Of a DNA stretch of 36,877 nt, positions 10,399-17,889 are shown one piece after another. Each line of letters opens with the position of its first letter. Within the stretch, counting starts at the first letter, position 1. The DNA is from Rhodocyclaceae bacterium (GTDB taxonomy: Bacteria > Pseudomonadota > Gammaproteobacteria > Burkholderiales > Rhodocyclaceae), in the NCBI GenBank assembly GCA_016791115.1, contig JAEUNL010000016.1, positions 1 through 36,877 on the forward strand, read 5' to 3'. The notes under the pieces were generated by a model that was given only the letters and a program-made list of their open reading frames with translations, did not search any database and was not told the DNA's origin. The translations under genes and the position numbers were made by a program.

Positions 10399-11039
10399 GC
10401 GGATGCCTCCGCAGTACTGGCAGTTGTGCCGGGAAGGCCCCCGGACAACTTGGCAGCTACCAATGTGCAGCCGAAGCAGCACAGATTTGTGACTGCGGCG
10501 AGCCACGCGCTTGCATTGAGCCCCCACGACACGAATAGCACGCTTGCGGTGAGCCAAGCGCCGACCGCAGCACCAAGCGTATTGAAAAAATACAGCATGC
10601 CCACCGAAACGCCGACATTGGAAAGCGTTTCGTCAAAGTACATGGTCAGCAATGGCAGCGTGGTCCCCATGATGGTGGTGGGCACCAGGACCGTCGCCAC
10701 CGCCATTGCGCTGACACCCGCGTAGGACCAGCCATAGCCGCTCAAGGACTGAATTCCCGCAAACAACCACGGGCTGAAGGCGCCAATTACGGCCAAAGCC
10801 AGTTCCGCAAGCGCGTACATCCTCAAACGATCCCGAGACCAGTGATCAGCCAGCCAGCCACCCAAGCCGCCGCCAATACCGATGCCGAGCATGAAGGTCG
10901 AAACAATCAGCGTCACGGAGTCAATGTCGACACCCAGGCCGGTGAACAAGTAACGTTGCCAGACCAACTGGTAAATCAGTGCAGCACAACCCGAGGCAAA
11001 AAATGTAGCGGATATGAGTATCAGGACAAGTTTGGCCAT
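10395..11039 (-). CDS. MFS-like membrane protein (first half of split spermidine-synthase-type pair)
   Basis: Encodes 214 residues with about six membrane helices. The N-terminus (SGCAALIYQLVWQRYL, then STFMLGIGIGGGLGGWLADHW) and the later FFNTLGAAVGAWLTASVL closely resemble the N-terminal membrane part of fused MFS/spermidine-synthase proteins. It also shares its pattern with the N-terminal half of the next gene, so the pair looks like two homologous membrane repeats on separate reading frames. The stop overlaps the next start by four bases. In most fused homologues I know of, these parts form one chain, so this is either a natural split or an old frameshift that has become a coupled pair. 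It starts 34 bases after the stop of the transferase gene and is probably in its operon. Confidence 0.78.
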   Translation of the reverse strand: MAKLVLILISATFFASGCAALIYQLVWQRYLFTGLGVDIDSVTLIVSTFMLGIGIGGGLGGWLADHWSRDRLRMYALAELALAVIGAFSPWLFAGIQSLSGYGWSYAGVSAMAVATVLVPTTIMGTTLPLLTMYFDETLSNVGVSVGMLYFFNTLGAAVGAWLTASVLFVSWGLNASAWLAAVTNLCCFGCTLVAAKLSGGLPGTTASTAEASA

Positions 11040-11073
11040 TGGCAGATCAACCTGAAATTTTCGAAAGCACGAC

Positions 11074-12837
11074 TCAGGGCTCTTTGATGAAACAAGGATT
11101 CCGCATCGCGGCTTCTCTGAAGTCCACCCAGCGCATATTCGGGGCGACTATCATTTGGGGTTTACCCACCTTGGGTTGTCTCAAGAAGCTCCCTTGGTCT
11201 TCGACTGTGGAAGCATCGGAGAGCATTTCCGGCCCGGACACAAGGTCTTTCAACGTCTGATGTATTGCTGCCGTGGTGTAAGGAAGGCTGGCGTTCTTGC
11301 GCAACACTTCCGGCGCAAGAGGATGCGCGTCCGTATAGGCTGGACTCAACCAGACCAGGGCAGGAACTTCATAGGAATCGACGGTCACGCGGTTGATTTC
11401 CGGCTTATTGCATTGTTTGTCCGGCAGCCCTTGCCCGTGGTCTGACACATAGACCATCACAGCGGACCGTCTGTCGCGCGAAAGGATGTCGATAATCTGG
11501 TCGAGCAATGCATCGGTATAGGCAACAGTGTTTTTGTAAGTCTGTTCAATCCCTTGTTGACCGGGAAACAAACCGAATCCAGGGGGATACCGGTGATCGA
11601 ATCTGAAATGACTTCCCATCGTGTGCAGCACAAGGAACGTCTTCGGGTGGCTCGTCACGTGACGCTGCACTGCAGGCAACAGAACTTCATCATAACTGCC
11701 TTGTTGAAAAAAACTGGATGGATTCAGGAAAGCCTTGATATCTGCCTCATCCGCGTATGCAGCAATCACGCCATCAAATCGTCCAACCGCGGCCTGATTG
11801 GAAAACCAACCGGTGGTATATCCCGCCCGCGAAGCCAGGGATGTGATGGACCGCGTCGCCTGCCGATTTGCCTTGCCATCCGGCCACAGAAGCGGCTGAG
11901 ACGTGAGCATCGAGGGCACCGCCTGTCGCGTGGAAGTGCTCTGGGCCACCACATTCGTAAACGGATACAACCCATCGCCCTTGGCCAAACGGGCATCGAG
12001 GCGTGGAGTGGTTTCGGACTCTTTGGGATTGAAGAGATGCCAAGCCTTGCGCGACGAAGACTCGCCAATCACCAAGACAACGGTTTCCGGCGATCCGACG
12101 CCGACCGACAGTGATTGTTCAGCGGGCAGCGCGCGCAAATCGGCAATCGCCGCGTCCACGACACGCCTGGCTTGCCAGTACTGGGCGACCGCCCACGGAA
12201 GCTCGTAGGGAAAGGCCCTTGGATACTCCGCATCCGATCCGATTGATCGGTCACCTTCCTCAAACGGATCAACCGATTGCCGGGCACCACCCTGCGCTGG
12301 GGGATGCCCCAGGCTCGTGCCACCCACCAATACATACGGGATGATCAGGAGGATTCCACAGAAAACGAGTACCTTGCCGCGCCCTGCGTAGCTCCAAGAC
12401 CAGGCGGTCCTTCTCTTCAACCAGATCAGCAGCACGGCACCGACGATGTTCCAGCCTATGAAACCGATAAGCACGAGCGGCGGAACAGACAGGATCAAGT
12501 TTTTCAGTTCCCCCGGGCTGCTGGCCATGGCCATCCCGACGAGATTGCTTGTGACGGGCGAATCGCTCAACCACCTAACCGCAACAGACGCTGGGAGCCA
12601 CCAGAGGCAAAGAACCCATGATGCCAACCAACCCATCCATGGCCGGGCGAAAAGGGCTAAGAACATTGCCGCCACCAGCACGCACTTGAACAACCGCTCC
12701 TGCAAGTCCAACCAATGGGTTCCGGGATAGAGGTTTCGCTCCCATGGAATCATGTTGGGAATGTTCCAGATCAGCACAATTCCCCAAAACACCAACCACG
12801 CGTAGCTGAAATCCAGCTTCTTGCTAGAGGAATTCAA
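11074..12837 (-). CDS. Phosphoethanolamine-transferase-family membrane enzyme (EptA/CptA/OpgE superfamily)
   Basis: Encodes 587 residues from a TTG start preceded by GGGAG at a good distance. The N-terminal part has about five membrane helices (residues 12-30, 50-66, 68-86, 115-140, 155-172). A periplasmic alkaline-phosphatase/sulfatase-type domain follows. Metal and catalytic blocks are VLVIGESSSRKAW (Glu259), the nucleophile region QSTSTRQAVPSM, where Thr301 aligns with the EptA catalytic Thr, LHTMGSHFRF (His405, His410), and YVSDHGQGL (Asp466, His467). Family members move phosphoethanolamine from phosphatidylethanolamine onto lipid A, glucans or pilin. Between a pilin accessory gene and a membrane synthase-like pair, pilin or surface glycan is a reasonable acceptor, but this is inference. 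It lacks some Cys of the EptA disulfide set in the nucleophile block (S-T instead of C-G), so it is not a canonical EptA. Confidence 0.85.
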   Translation of the reverse strand: MNSSSKKLDFSYAWLVFWGIVLIWNIPNMIPWERNLYPGTHWLDLQERLFKCVLVAAMFLALFARPWMGWLASWVLCLWWLPASVAVRWLSDSPVTSNLVGMAMASSPGELKNLILSVPPLVLIGFIGWNIVGAVLLIWLKRRTAWSWSYAGRGKVLVFCGILLIIPYVLVGGTSLGHPPAQGGARQSVDPFEEGDRSIGSDAEYPRAFPYELPWAVAQYWQARRVVDAAIADLRALPAEQSLSVGVGSPETVVLVIGESSSRKAWHLFNPKESETTPRLDARLAKGDGLYPFTNVVAQSTSTRQAVPSMLTSQPLLWPDGKANRQATRSITSLASRAGYTTGWFSNQAAVGRFDGVIAAYADEADIKAFLNPSSFFQQGSYDEVLLPAVQRHVTSHPKTFLVLHTMGSHFRFDHRYPPGFGLFPGQQGIEQTYKNTVAYTDALLDQIIDILSRDRRSAVMVYVSDHGQGLPDKQCNKPEINRVTVDSYEVPALVWLSPAYTDAHPLAPEVLRKNASLPYTTAAIHQTLKDLVSGPEMLSDASTVEDQGSFLRQPKVGKPQMIVAPNMRWVDFREAAMRNPCFIKEP

Positions 12838-13360
12838 GCGAAGCTCCCGTTTGCGGCCAGCTTGCCTGAACCCTTCGGCAATACGTCAATCCCGTTCTCC
12901 AGATCCAGGACCACCTTTGTGCATTCGCAAACTTGGCGCCTGCGTTCTGCGAGGGGGCTCGTAGCGGACGGTGTCGGAGAACTTGATCTCCGATGCAATC
13001 GTCAGCGGGGTCATCAACACGGGTTCGCAGCACTTGCTTCGGCTGCCGATGTGATTCATCCAAAGTTTCAACAGGCCCGCCGCGACCTCGATGAAAGTCG
13101 CGCTCACTAATGCTTGGCCCGCAATGCAGACAATCTCGACCAAGATCATCAGGTTGTCCAGAGTGAAGCCCCGAATACGCGTCGATGTAAAACAACAGGC
13201 TTCGCGAACATGCAGACAGAACGCGCCAATAGCGGCTTGGAACTGGCAACATCTTGGACCCTAGGTGCCTCAACGCCGCAACAGGCGTGGCGGAAATACG
13301 GAATTCTGACGACGTCGTCGGGGAACCTGCGCAAGGCAAGAAATAGGAGCACACCGCAGG
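12838..13360. other. Gene-poor stretch inside the pilin locus
   Basis: 523 bases separate the TfpX-type gene from the transferase gene. Reading frames exist here, including a 176-codon one on the - strand, but none has a recognisable domain, credible composition and ribosome-binding site together. Part of it (13080-13172) resembles a decayed pilin and is listed separately. The rest is probably further decayed sequence. Confidence 0.5.
13080..13172 (-). pseudogene. Relic of a type IV prepilin N-terminus
   Basis: From 13170 downward the - strand reads GFTLDNLMILVEIVCIAG. This matches the prepilin start [18 protein letters not shown] of pilA at 10 of 18 residues. The DNA agrees at about 36 of 53 positions when counted by eye. 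There is no Met-led leader in frame before the Gly, the pilin Glu5 is replaced by Asn, and the frame diverges after the hydrophobic stretch. A one-base shift further on gives an ARLS run resembling pilA's ARIS. I read it as a degraded, frameshifted second pilin gene. A chance match of a hydrophobic helix is less likely because of the DNA-level agreement, but it is not excluded. Confidence 0.45.
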
Positions 13361-14125
13361 TCAGAAGAAACCGTCAACCGGTGCAATTCCCGCGATATCG
13401 CCCCGCCCGTTGAGCAGGACGACCGCATTCACTCGGGCCATCAGTGGTAAAAAGCTTGTCGTCGCCGGATTCAACCCCAGTTCAGCTAGCATCCCTTCAA
13501 GGAGCGCGCGATCCCCCGTATTGTGCTCGATGAGCACAGAGACTGGCTTCGCAACTCTAAGGACGTCGGCTTTTGAATCGTCATAGGGTTGCCAGAAGAT
13601 CGGTCGCTGCGCAACATCGTAGCCATTCAAACCAAGCAGTATTGCGTCAAAACGCTCATTCCCTTCCTTAGGCGGCCGCGTACCCAGCGTCCACGGCCCA
13701 GTTAGCGGAAGCCTGTAATATTCAGCGCGCCCCTTCCCGAGTTCCGGCTCGTAGACGTCCGCGGCACTGATCACGCGAAAGCGATCTTTCTCGAACACCA
13801 AAGCGGCAGGCCGGGCCTGATAGACAGTCGCCAAACCATAACCAAGCGCAGCCAACTGCAGCATGGCGATGGCCGTCAAATCCAAGCGCAAAACAGGCCA
13901 TCCCTTGGCGGGGTTGAAAATTGCAAATGTCAGCAGCGGCCCGAGAATGACGTCGACGGTGATGACCAGGAAAAACAGCTCGCGTCCACCGGACAATTGA
14001 CGATACGGCCCAGGGTACCAAAGCACAAAAACCAAACCCGCACATATCGCCGCAATCCCAAAAGAAAGCGACAAGTGGATTCCTGCGGCTCGCGAGCGGT
14101 GTCGAAAAGAAGAATTATCTAGCAT
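13361..14125 (-). CDS. TfpX/TfpZ-family type IV pilin accessory protein
   Basis: Encodes 254 residues. Three membrane helices fill the N-terminal part (about 15-40, 48-70, 80-105), with the pairing LVFVLWYPGPY and VITVDVILGPLLTF typical of this family, followed by a C-terminal extracytoplasmic domain of about 140 residues. In Acinetobacter and Pseudomonas such proteins (TfpX, TfpY, TfpZ) are coded next to particular pilin alleles and help assemble that pilin. Here it lies just downstream of pilA on the same strand, after the pilA terminator, which agrees with a pilin-specific accessory role. The upstream 236 bases hold no other gene. The family assignment is by pattern recognition; which of X, Y or Z it is cannot be said. 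Confidence 0.8.
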   Translation of the reverse strand: MLDNSSFRHRSRAAGIHLSLSFGIAAICAGLVFVLWYPGPYRQLSGGRELFFLVITVDVILGPLLTFAIFNPAKGWPVLRLDLTAIAMLQLAALGYGLATVYQARPAALVFEKDRFRVISAADVYEPELGKGRAEYYRLPLTGPWTLGTRPPKEGNERFDAILLGLNGYDVAQRPIFWQPYDDSKADVLRVAKPVSVLIEHNTGDRALLEGMLAELGLNPATTSFLPLMARVNAVVLLNGRGDIAGIAPVDGFF

Positions 14126-14361
14126 CTAAACGAACCCAGCGGATTCCTTCGGGCATCAACGAAAATGCCGGACGATCGACCTGTCCGGCTAACACCGCAC
14201 GAGACTGAATTTTATCGCGATCCACACAGAGCTTTCAGCGCACGAATTCGCTTGGACTTGATCGTCAATGCTTACGTAATCCCGTAGGGCGCCAATTTGA
14301 ATGACTAACCGACTCGCAACACCTTGACGATGCAGAACTCTACGATATGGCTGAGTTCAAG

Positions 14362-14394
14362 CAAAGAGAGGGGCGCCGAAGCGCCCCTCTCTCC
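14362..14394 (-). terminator. Intrinsic terminator of pilA
   Basis: A perfect 11-bp stem, GAGAGGGGCGC / GCGCCCCTCTC, closes a UUCG tetraloop on the transcript and is followed by TTTG. It lies about 25 bases after the pilA stop. It should end most pilA transcripts and protect the 3' end of an abundant mRNA, leaving only read-through for the accessory gene. Confidence 0.85.
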
Positions 14395-14417
14395 ACATTC
14401 AGACTGCAACTACACGA

Positions 14418-14984
14418 TTAACGGCACTGAGACGGAGCGTACCGTGCCAGAAGGGTTCCAGCGGTTCCGCCGGTCATGTTGTACGCAGTGGAAGCGGTGC
14501 TCACTGCGGATTGGCATGCCCAGTCGATCGAACCAGCAACCGGAGCGGCAGGATCCAGGGCCGTATAGAGTTGCGTGCCCGCTGCACTAGCCGCGCCACC
14601 ACGAACAAACGGGCTCAGGACCAGCGTGTTCGTGTTGGCGGTAACGTTGCCACCCACGTTCGTCGGGTTGTAAGTAATCGTGATCTCGCCTTGCGTAGCG
14701 CCAGCGGCCGCGGTCATGATGACGCTATTGACATATTTGCTGTTGGCGCCCGTGCTCGAAGCCTGCGAGTTCCAAGAAGCCACGGTAGCCGCCAGTTCCA
14801 CGCGCGTTGCGGAGCCCGTGTTGATCTGCGCTTTGGCATCAGCCGCCAATTCGAGACCTTCGGAGATGCGTGCCCGCACCGTGTAGTCCTGATAAGCAGG
14901 CAGCGCGATAGCAGCGAGAATGCCGATGATCGCAACCACGATCATCAATTCGATCAGCGTAAAGCCCTTTTGAATCTGTTTCAT
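14418..14984 (-). CDS. pilA: Type IV major pilin (prepilin)
   Basis: Encodes 188 residues. The leader is MKQIQKG; prepilin peptidase would cut between Gly7 and Phe8, and the mature protein begins [18 protein letters not shown] with the essential Glu5. An [14 protein letters not shown] helix follows, then a variable, Ala/Thr/Gly-rich head. Two cysteines near the C-terminus (WACQS and the final QCR) would close the usual disulfide loop. An AAGGAGAAG ribosome-binding site lies before the ATG, a sigma-54 promoter at 15041-15057 and a strong terminator after the stop, as expected for an abundant, regulated pilin. The head is less GC-rich than the housekeeping genes. The low-complexity Thr/Ser-rich head may be modified. 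Confidence 0.95.
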   Translation of the reverse strand: MKQIQKGFTLIELMIVVAIIGILAAIALPAYQDYTVRARISEGLELAADAKAQINTGSATRVELAATVASWNSQASSTGANSKYVNSVIMTAAAGATQGEITITYNPTNVGGNVTANTNTLVLSPFVRGGAASAAGTQLYTALDPAAPVAGSIDWACQSAVSTASTAYNMTGGTAGTLLARYAPSQCR

Positions 14985-15040
14985 GTGTGCTTCTCCTTTT
15001 TCGGGTTGAACGAGGCGCTTCTGCGCTCGGGTTTCTCTAA

Positions 15041-15057
15041 TGCAGAGGGTGTGCCAA
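15041..15057 (-). promoter_or_regulatory. Sigma-54 promoter of pilA
   Basis: The - strand reads TTGGCACACCCTCTGCA. It has the GG and GC pairs separated by ten bases that RpoN promoters need, and differs from the consensus TGGCAC-N5-TTGCA in one base. Transcription would start near 15030, leaving a leader of about 46 bases before the pilA ATG. pilA genes are classically driven by RpoN with the PilS-PilR system; those regulators are not in this window. Confidence 0.75.
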
Positions 15058-15381
15058 GCAGTCTCGGTTTTTGTTTTTTGTTTTTTGAATCAGTGCGTTG
15101 GAAAGCACCGCGTGATGCACTTCACGGGCTACACGGTGCCGCAAATGACGGTTTTCGTCACCCCTTTGCCATTAAAGGTCGGGAGCCGGCGCACCTGCAA
15201 CATTGCGCCACAAATCCATGCCAATCGACTTGGGTGGGCCCGGCAACCAAACCGAATCCCGTCCCGCCTCAAAGGGAAAGGCTACCTGATTTCTGGATTT
15301 TGCCGCCGGCAATTCAGCCCCAGGAGCAAGGCCGAGCATGCATCTTCCATGCACTGCATCGGTCACGCCGGAGGGCTGCGG
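15058..15381 (-). other. pilA upstream region with A-tracts
   Basis: 324 bases separate the pilA promoter from the stop of the GAF-ATPase gene. Immediately upstream of the sigma-54 site, 15066-15088 reads on the - strand as three A-runs separated by single C residues. This is probably curved DNA, of the type that helps IHF-dependent looping at RpoN promoters. I could not name a PilR or IHF site with confidence and see no gene or terminator in the remainder. Confidence 0.45.
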
Positions 15382-17772
15382 CTACTTGATGCAGACCTTG
15401 CGCACCTGCTTCATGTCGGTATGGCCGGCGAGCACTTTCTCGATGCCGTCCATCTTGAGGGTGCGCATGCCTTCCGAGAGCGCGGTCTGAAGCATGACGG
15501 CGACGCGGGCGTGCTCCTGGATCAGGGTCTTGATCGAGTCGCTGCCGACCAACAGTTCGTGCAGGCCGATTCGACCCCGGTAGCCGGTGTCCGCACAATC
15601 GCTGCAGCCGACCGCCTCGTAGAGCGTGAAGCTGCCCTTTTCGTCAGCGTAATTCTGCTTCCACATGTCGAGGATCTGTGCGCGCGCCGCCGCGGGATCG
15701 GCCTTGAACTCCTCGATGTTCTCGAATTCGACACAGTATTCGTCGAGCATGTGTTCGATCTCTTCCGGCGTTGCCGCGTGCGAACGGCGGCAGCGCGAGC
15801 ACAGGCGCTTCGCCAGCCGCTGGGCAAGCACGCCGAGCAGCGCATCGGCGAAATTGAACGGATCCATGCCCATGTCGAGCAGGCGGATGATCGACTCCGG
15901 CGCGCTGTTGGTGTGCAGGGTGGCGAATACCAGATGGCCGGTGAGCGAGGCTTCGAGCCCGATCGAGACGGTTTCGCGATCACGCATTTCGCCGACCATG
16001 ATGATGTCCGGGTCGGCACGCAGGAAGGCACGCATGGCGGTGGCGAAGTCCAGCCCTGCCTTGCGGTTCATCTGCACCTGCCGCAGTCCCTTCTGGGTAA
16101 TTTCGACCGGGTCCTCGGCTGTCCAGATCTTGGTATCCGGCGTGTTGAGGTGGCTCAGCACGGAATGCAGGGTCGTCGTCTTGCCGGAGCCGGTCGGGCC
16201 GCAGACGAAGAAGATGCCATAGGGCTTGGCGACGGTTTCCTTGAGTCGTTCCAGGTTGTCGGGCAGCAGGCCGAGTTTCTCGAGAGGAATCGGTTCGCCG
16301 GACTGCAGGATGCGCATGACGACATCTTCGAGGCCACCCGCCGTCGGCAGGGTGGCAACGCGAAGCTCGATGTCGGCCGGGCCGAACTTCTTGAACTTGA
16401 TCTTGCCGTCCTGCGGTTTGCGGCGCTCGGAAATGTCGAGGTCGCACATGATCTTCAGACGCGTGATCAGCGCATTGCGGTAGCTCGACGGCACTTCGAT
16501 GTAGGGGATCAGGCTGCCGTCCTTTCGGATGCGGATTTGCGTCTTTTCCTTGCCTGGACGCGGCTCGATGTGTATATCCGACGCACCTTTCTGGTAGGCA
16601 TCGATAATGATTTTGTTGACCAACTTGACGAGTTCGTTGTCCGCGGCGGCGGAGGCGTCCGGGTTCTCGTCGTATTCGCCGCCCTCGTCGTCGCCGAGAT
16701 CGGAGAGCAGGTCGCCGACAGAGCCGAGATCGCCGCCCGGCCCGTAGAACTGGTCGACCGTCTGTGCGAACTCTCGTTGCGTCGTGACGCGGTAGGCGAA
16801 CTTCGATTTCGGAAACACGTTCTGCGCGATGTTGGACGTGCGCACGCGTTCCGGGTCGAGCGCAAGAATGACGATGCCTTCGGAGGTATCTTCGATCGGC
16901 AGCCAGTGGTGCTCTTCGACGTATTCGCGCTTGATGTTGCGCAGCAGGTCGATCGGCTTGAGGCGATCCGGCCGGAACGCCTCGTACGGCACGCGGAAGA
17001 ACGCGGACAGTCCCTTGCCGATGACCGCAGGTTCGACGCCGAAGTCGGCGACCAGAACGTCTTCGATGCCAACGCCCTTGCGCCGCGCGGTGGCAGTCGC
17101 AGTTTCGAATTCGTGGGCCGAAATGACGGCATCGGTGATCAGCGCGTCGTATTTGGACTTCAGGACAGACGGCAGCCGCGAGCGCTGGGTGAGCGCGATC
17201 GCGAGCGTCTGCGCAAGGCCCTGGACACCTTCTTCGGCCATCAGCGAGAACGGCGTTCCGGGACGATGGTTGATGAGCTGGATCACGCCAAGCAGGTCAT
17301 TGGACCCCTCGTCGATGACCGGCGCAACGAGCATCTGCTGCGTACGGTAGCCGGTACGCCGGTCGACCTCCTGCAGAAAACGCAACGAGGGCGAAATCGC
17401 CTTGAGCTCCGCGGCGTCATATACGTCGCGGATGTTGAGCAGCGCACGGTGGGTGCCGCTGTAACCAGCGATGCTCTGGTCGTTCAGCGGCAACCGGATG
17501 TCCTTGAACGATTTGAGACCGGTCTTGACCTTGGAGACGATCGCCTTGCAGTCCTCCGATACGATGTAGATCGTCAGGCGGTCCGCGCTGAACAGCGATG
17601 TGATCTCTTCGCCGAGTTCCAGAACGATTTCATCGATGTTCTGGGTGGCATGGACCTTGTTGGTAACACCCTGCAATGCCCGAAAGAATGCCAGGCGGCT
17701 GCCCATGTCCGCCACCGAGGGCGCAGCCTTGGGCGAATCTGCCTTGGAATCAACGCGTTTTGGTTCGCTCAT
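15382..17772 (-). CDS. PilB/GspE-type secretion ATPase with N-terminal GAF domain
   Basis: Encodes 796 residues, about 230 longer than ordinary PilB. Residues 45-195 form a GAF domain with the EVDRRTGYRTQQMLVAPV core seen in phosphodiesterase-type GAFs. Asn168, His169, Phe175 and Glu180 keep the spacing of the NKFDE motif, with K changed to H and D to A. Residues 205-345 form a GspE N-terminal (MshEN-like) domain. The motor follows: Asp box ASDIHIEPR (397-405), Walker A GPTGSGKT (525-532), Walker B region DIIMVGEMRD (589-598) and His box GHLVFATLHTN (612-622). A zinc tetracysteine (Cys658, Cys661, Cys723, Cys726) completes it. The enzyme would power pilus extension or type II-like secretion at the inner membrane. 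It lies 117 bases after the phosphodiesterase-like gene, so it may be in that operon or have its own weak promoter in that gap. No pilC or pilD partner is nearby. Confidence 0.92.
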   Translation of the reverse strand: MSEPKRVDSKADSPKAAPSVADMGSRLAFFRALQGVTNKVHATQNIDEIVLELGEEITSLFSADRLTIYIVSEDCKAIVSKVKTGLKSFKDIRLPLNDQSIAGYSGTHRALLNIRDVYDAAELKAISPSLRFLQEVDRRTGYRTQQMLVAPVIDEGSNDLLGVIQLINHRPGTPFSLMAEEGVQGLAQTLAIALTQRSRLPSVLKSKYDALITDAVISAHEFETATATARRKGVGIEDVLVADFGVEPAVIGKGLSAFFRVPYEAFRPDRLKPIDLLRNIKREYVEEHHWLPIEDTSEGIVILALDPERVRTSNIAQNVFPKSKFAYRVTTQREFAQTVDQFYGPGGDLGSVGDLLSDLGDDEGGEYDENPDASAAADNELVKLVNKIIIDAYQKGASDIHIEPRPGKEKTQIRIRKDGSLIPYIEVPSSYRNALITRLKIMCDLDISERRKPQDGKIKFKKFGPADIELRVATLPTAGGLEDVVMRILQSGEPIPLEKLGLLPDNLERLKETVAKPYGIFFVCGPTGSGKTTTLHSVLSHLNTPDTKIWTAEDPVEITQKGLRQVQMNRKAGLDFATAMRAFLRADPDIIMVGEMRDRETVSIGLEASLTGHLVFATLHTNSAPESIIRLLDMGMDPFNFADALLGVLAQRLAKRLCSRCRRSHAATPEEIEHMLDEYCVEFENIEEFKADPAAARAQILDMWKQNYADEKGSFTLYEAVGCSDCADTGYRGRIGLHELLVGSDSIKTLIQEHARVAVMLQTALSEGMRTLKMDGIEKVLAGHTDMKQVRKVCIK

Positions 17773-17889
17773 TGGTCATCCATGCAAGCGATGGTGGGCA
17801 GGGCGCGGTGCTACGCCCCGAGTCACTAACGATACGCAAACGGACGAAGTTTAGCGCGCCCGTCCCTTGGCGGTCCAAAGACGAGAAAA

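Noticed and set aside
12824..13354. A 176-codon - strand frame between the transferase and accessory genes
   Set aside because: Cys/Arg/His-rich low-credibility composition, no domain, and it overlaps the transferase start; the pilin-like relic is in a different frame.
15040..17829. A 929-codon open frame on the + strand opposite the GAF-ATPase gene
   Set aside because: It is the mirror of a real GC-rich gene with full PilB/GspE motifs on the other strand; it is Arg/Asp/Val-rich with no domain and crosses the pilA promoter.
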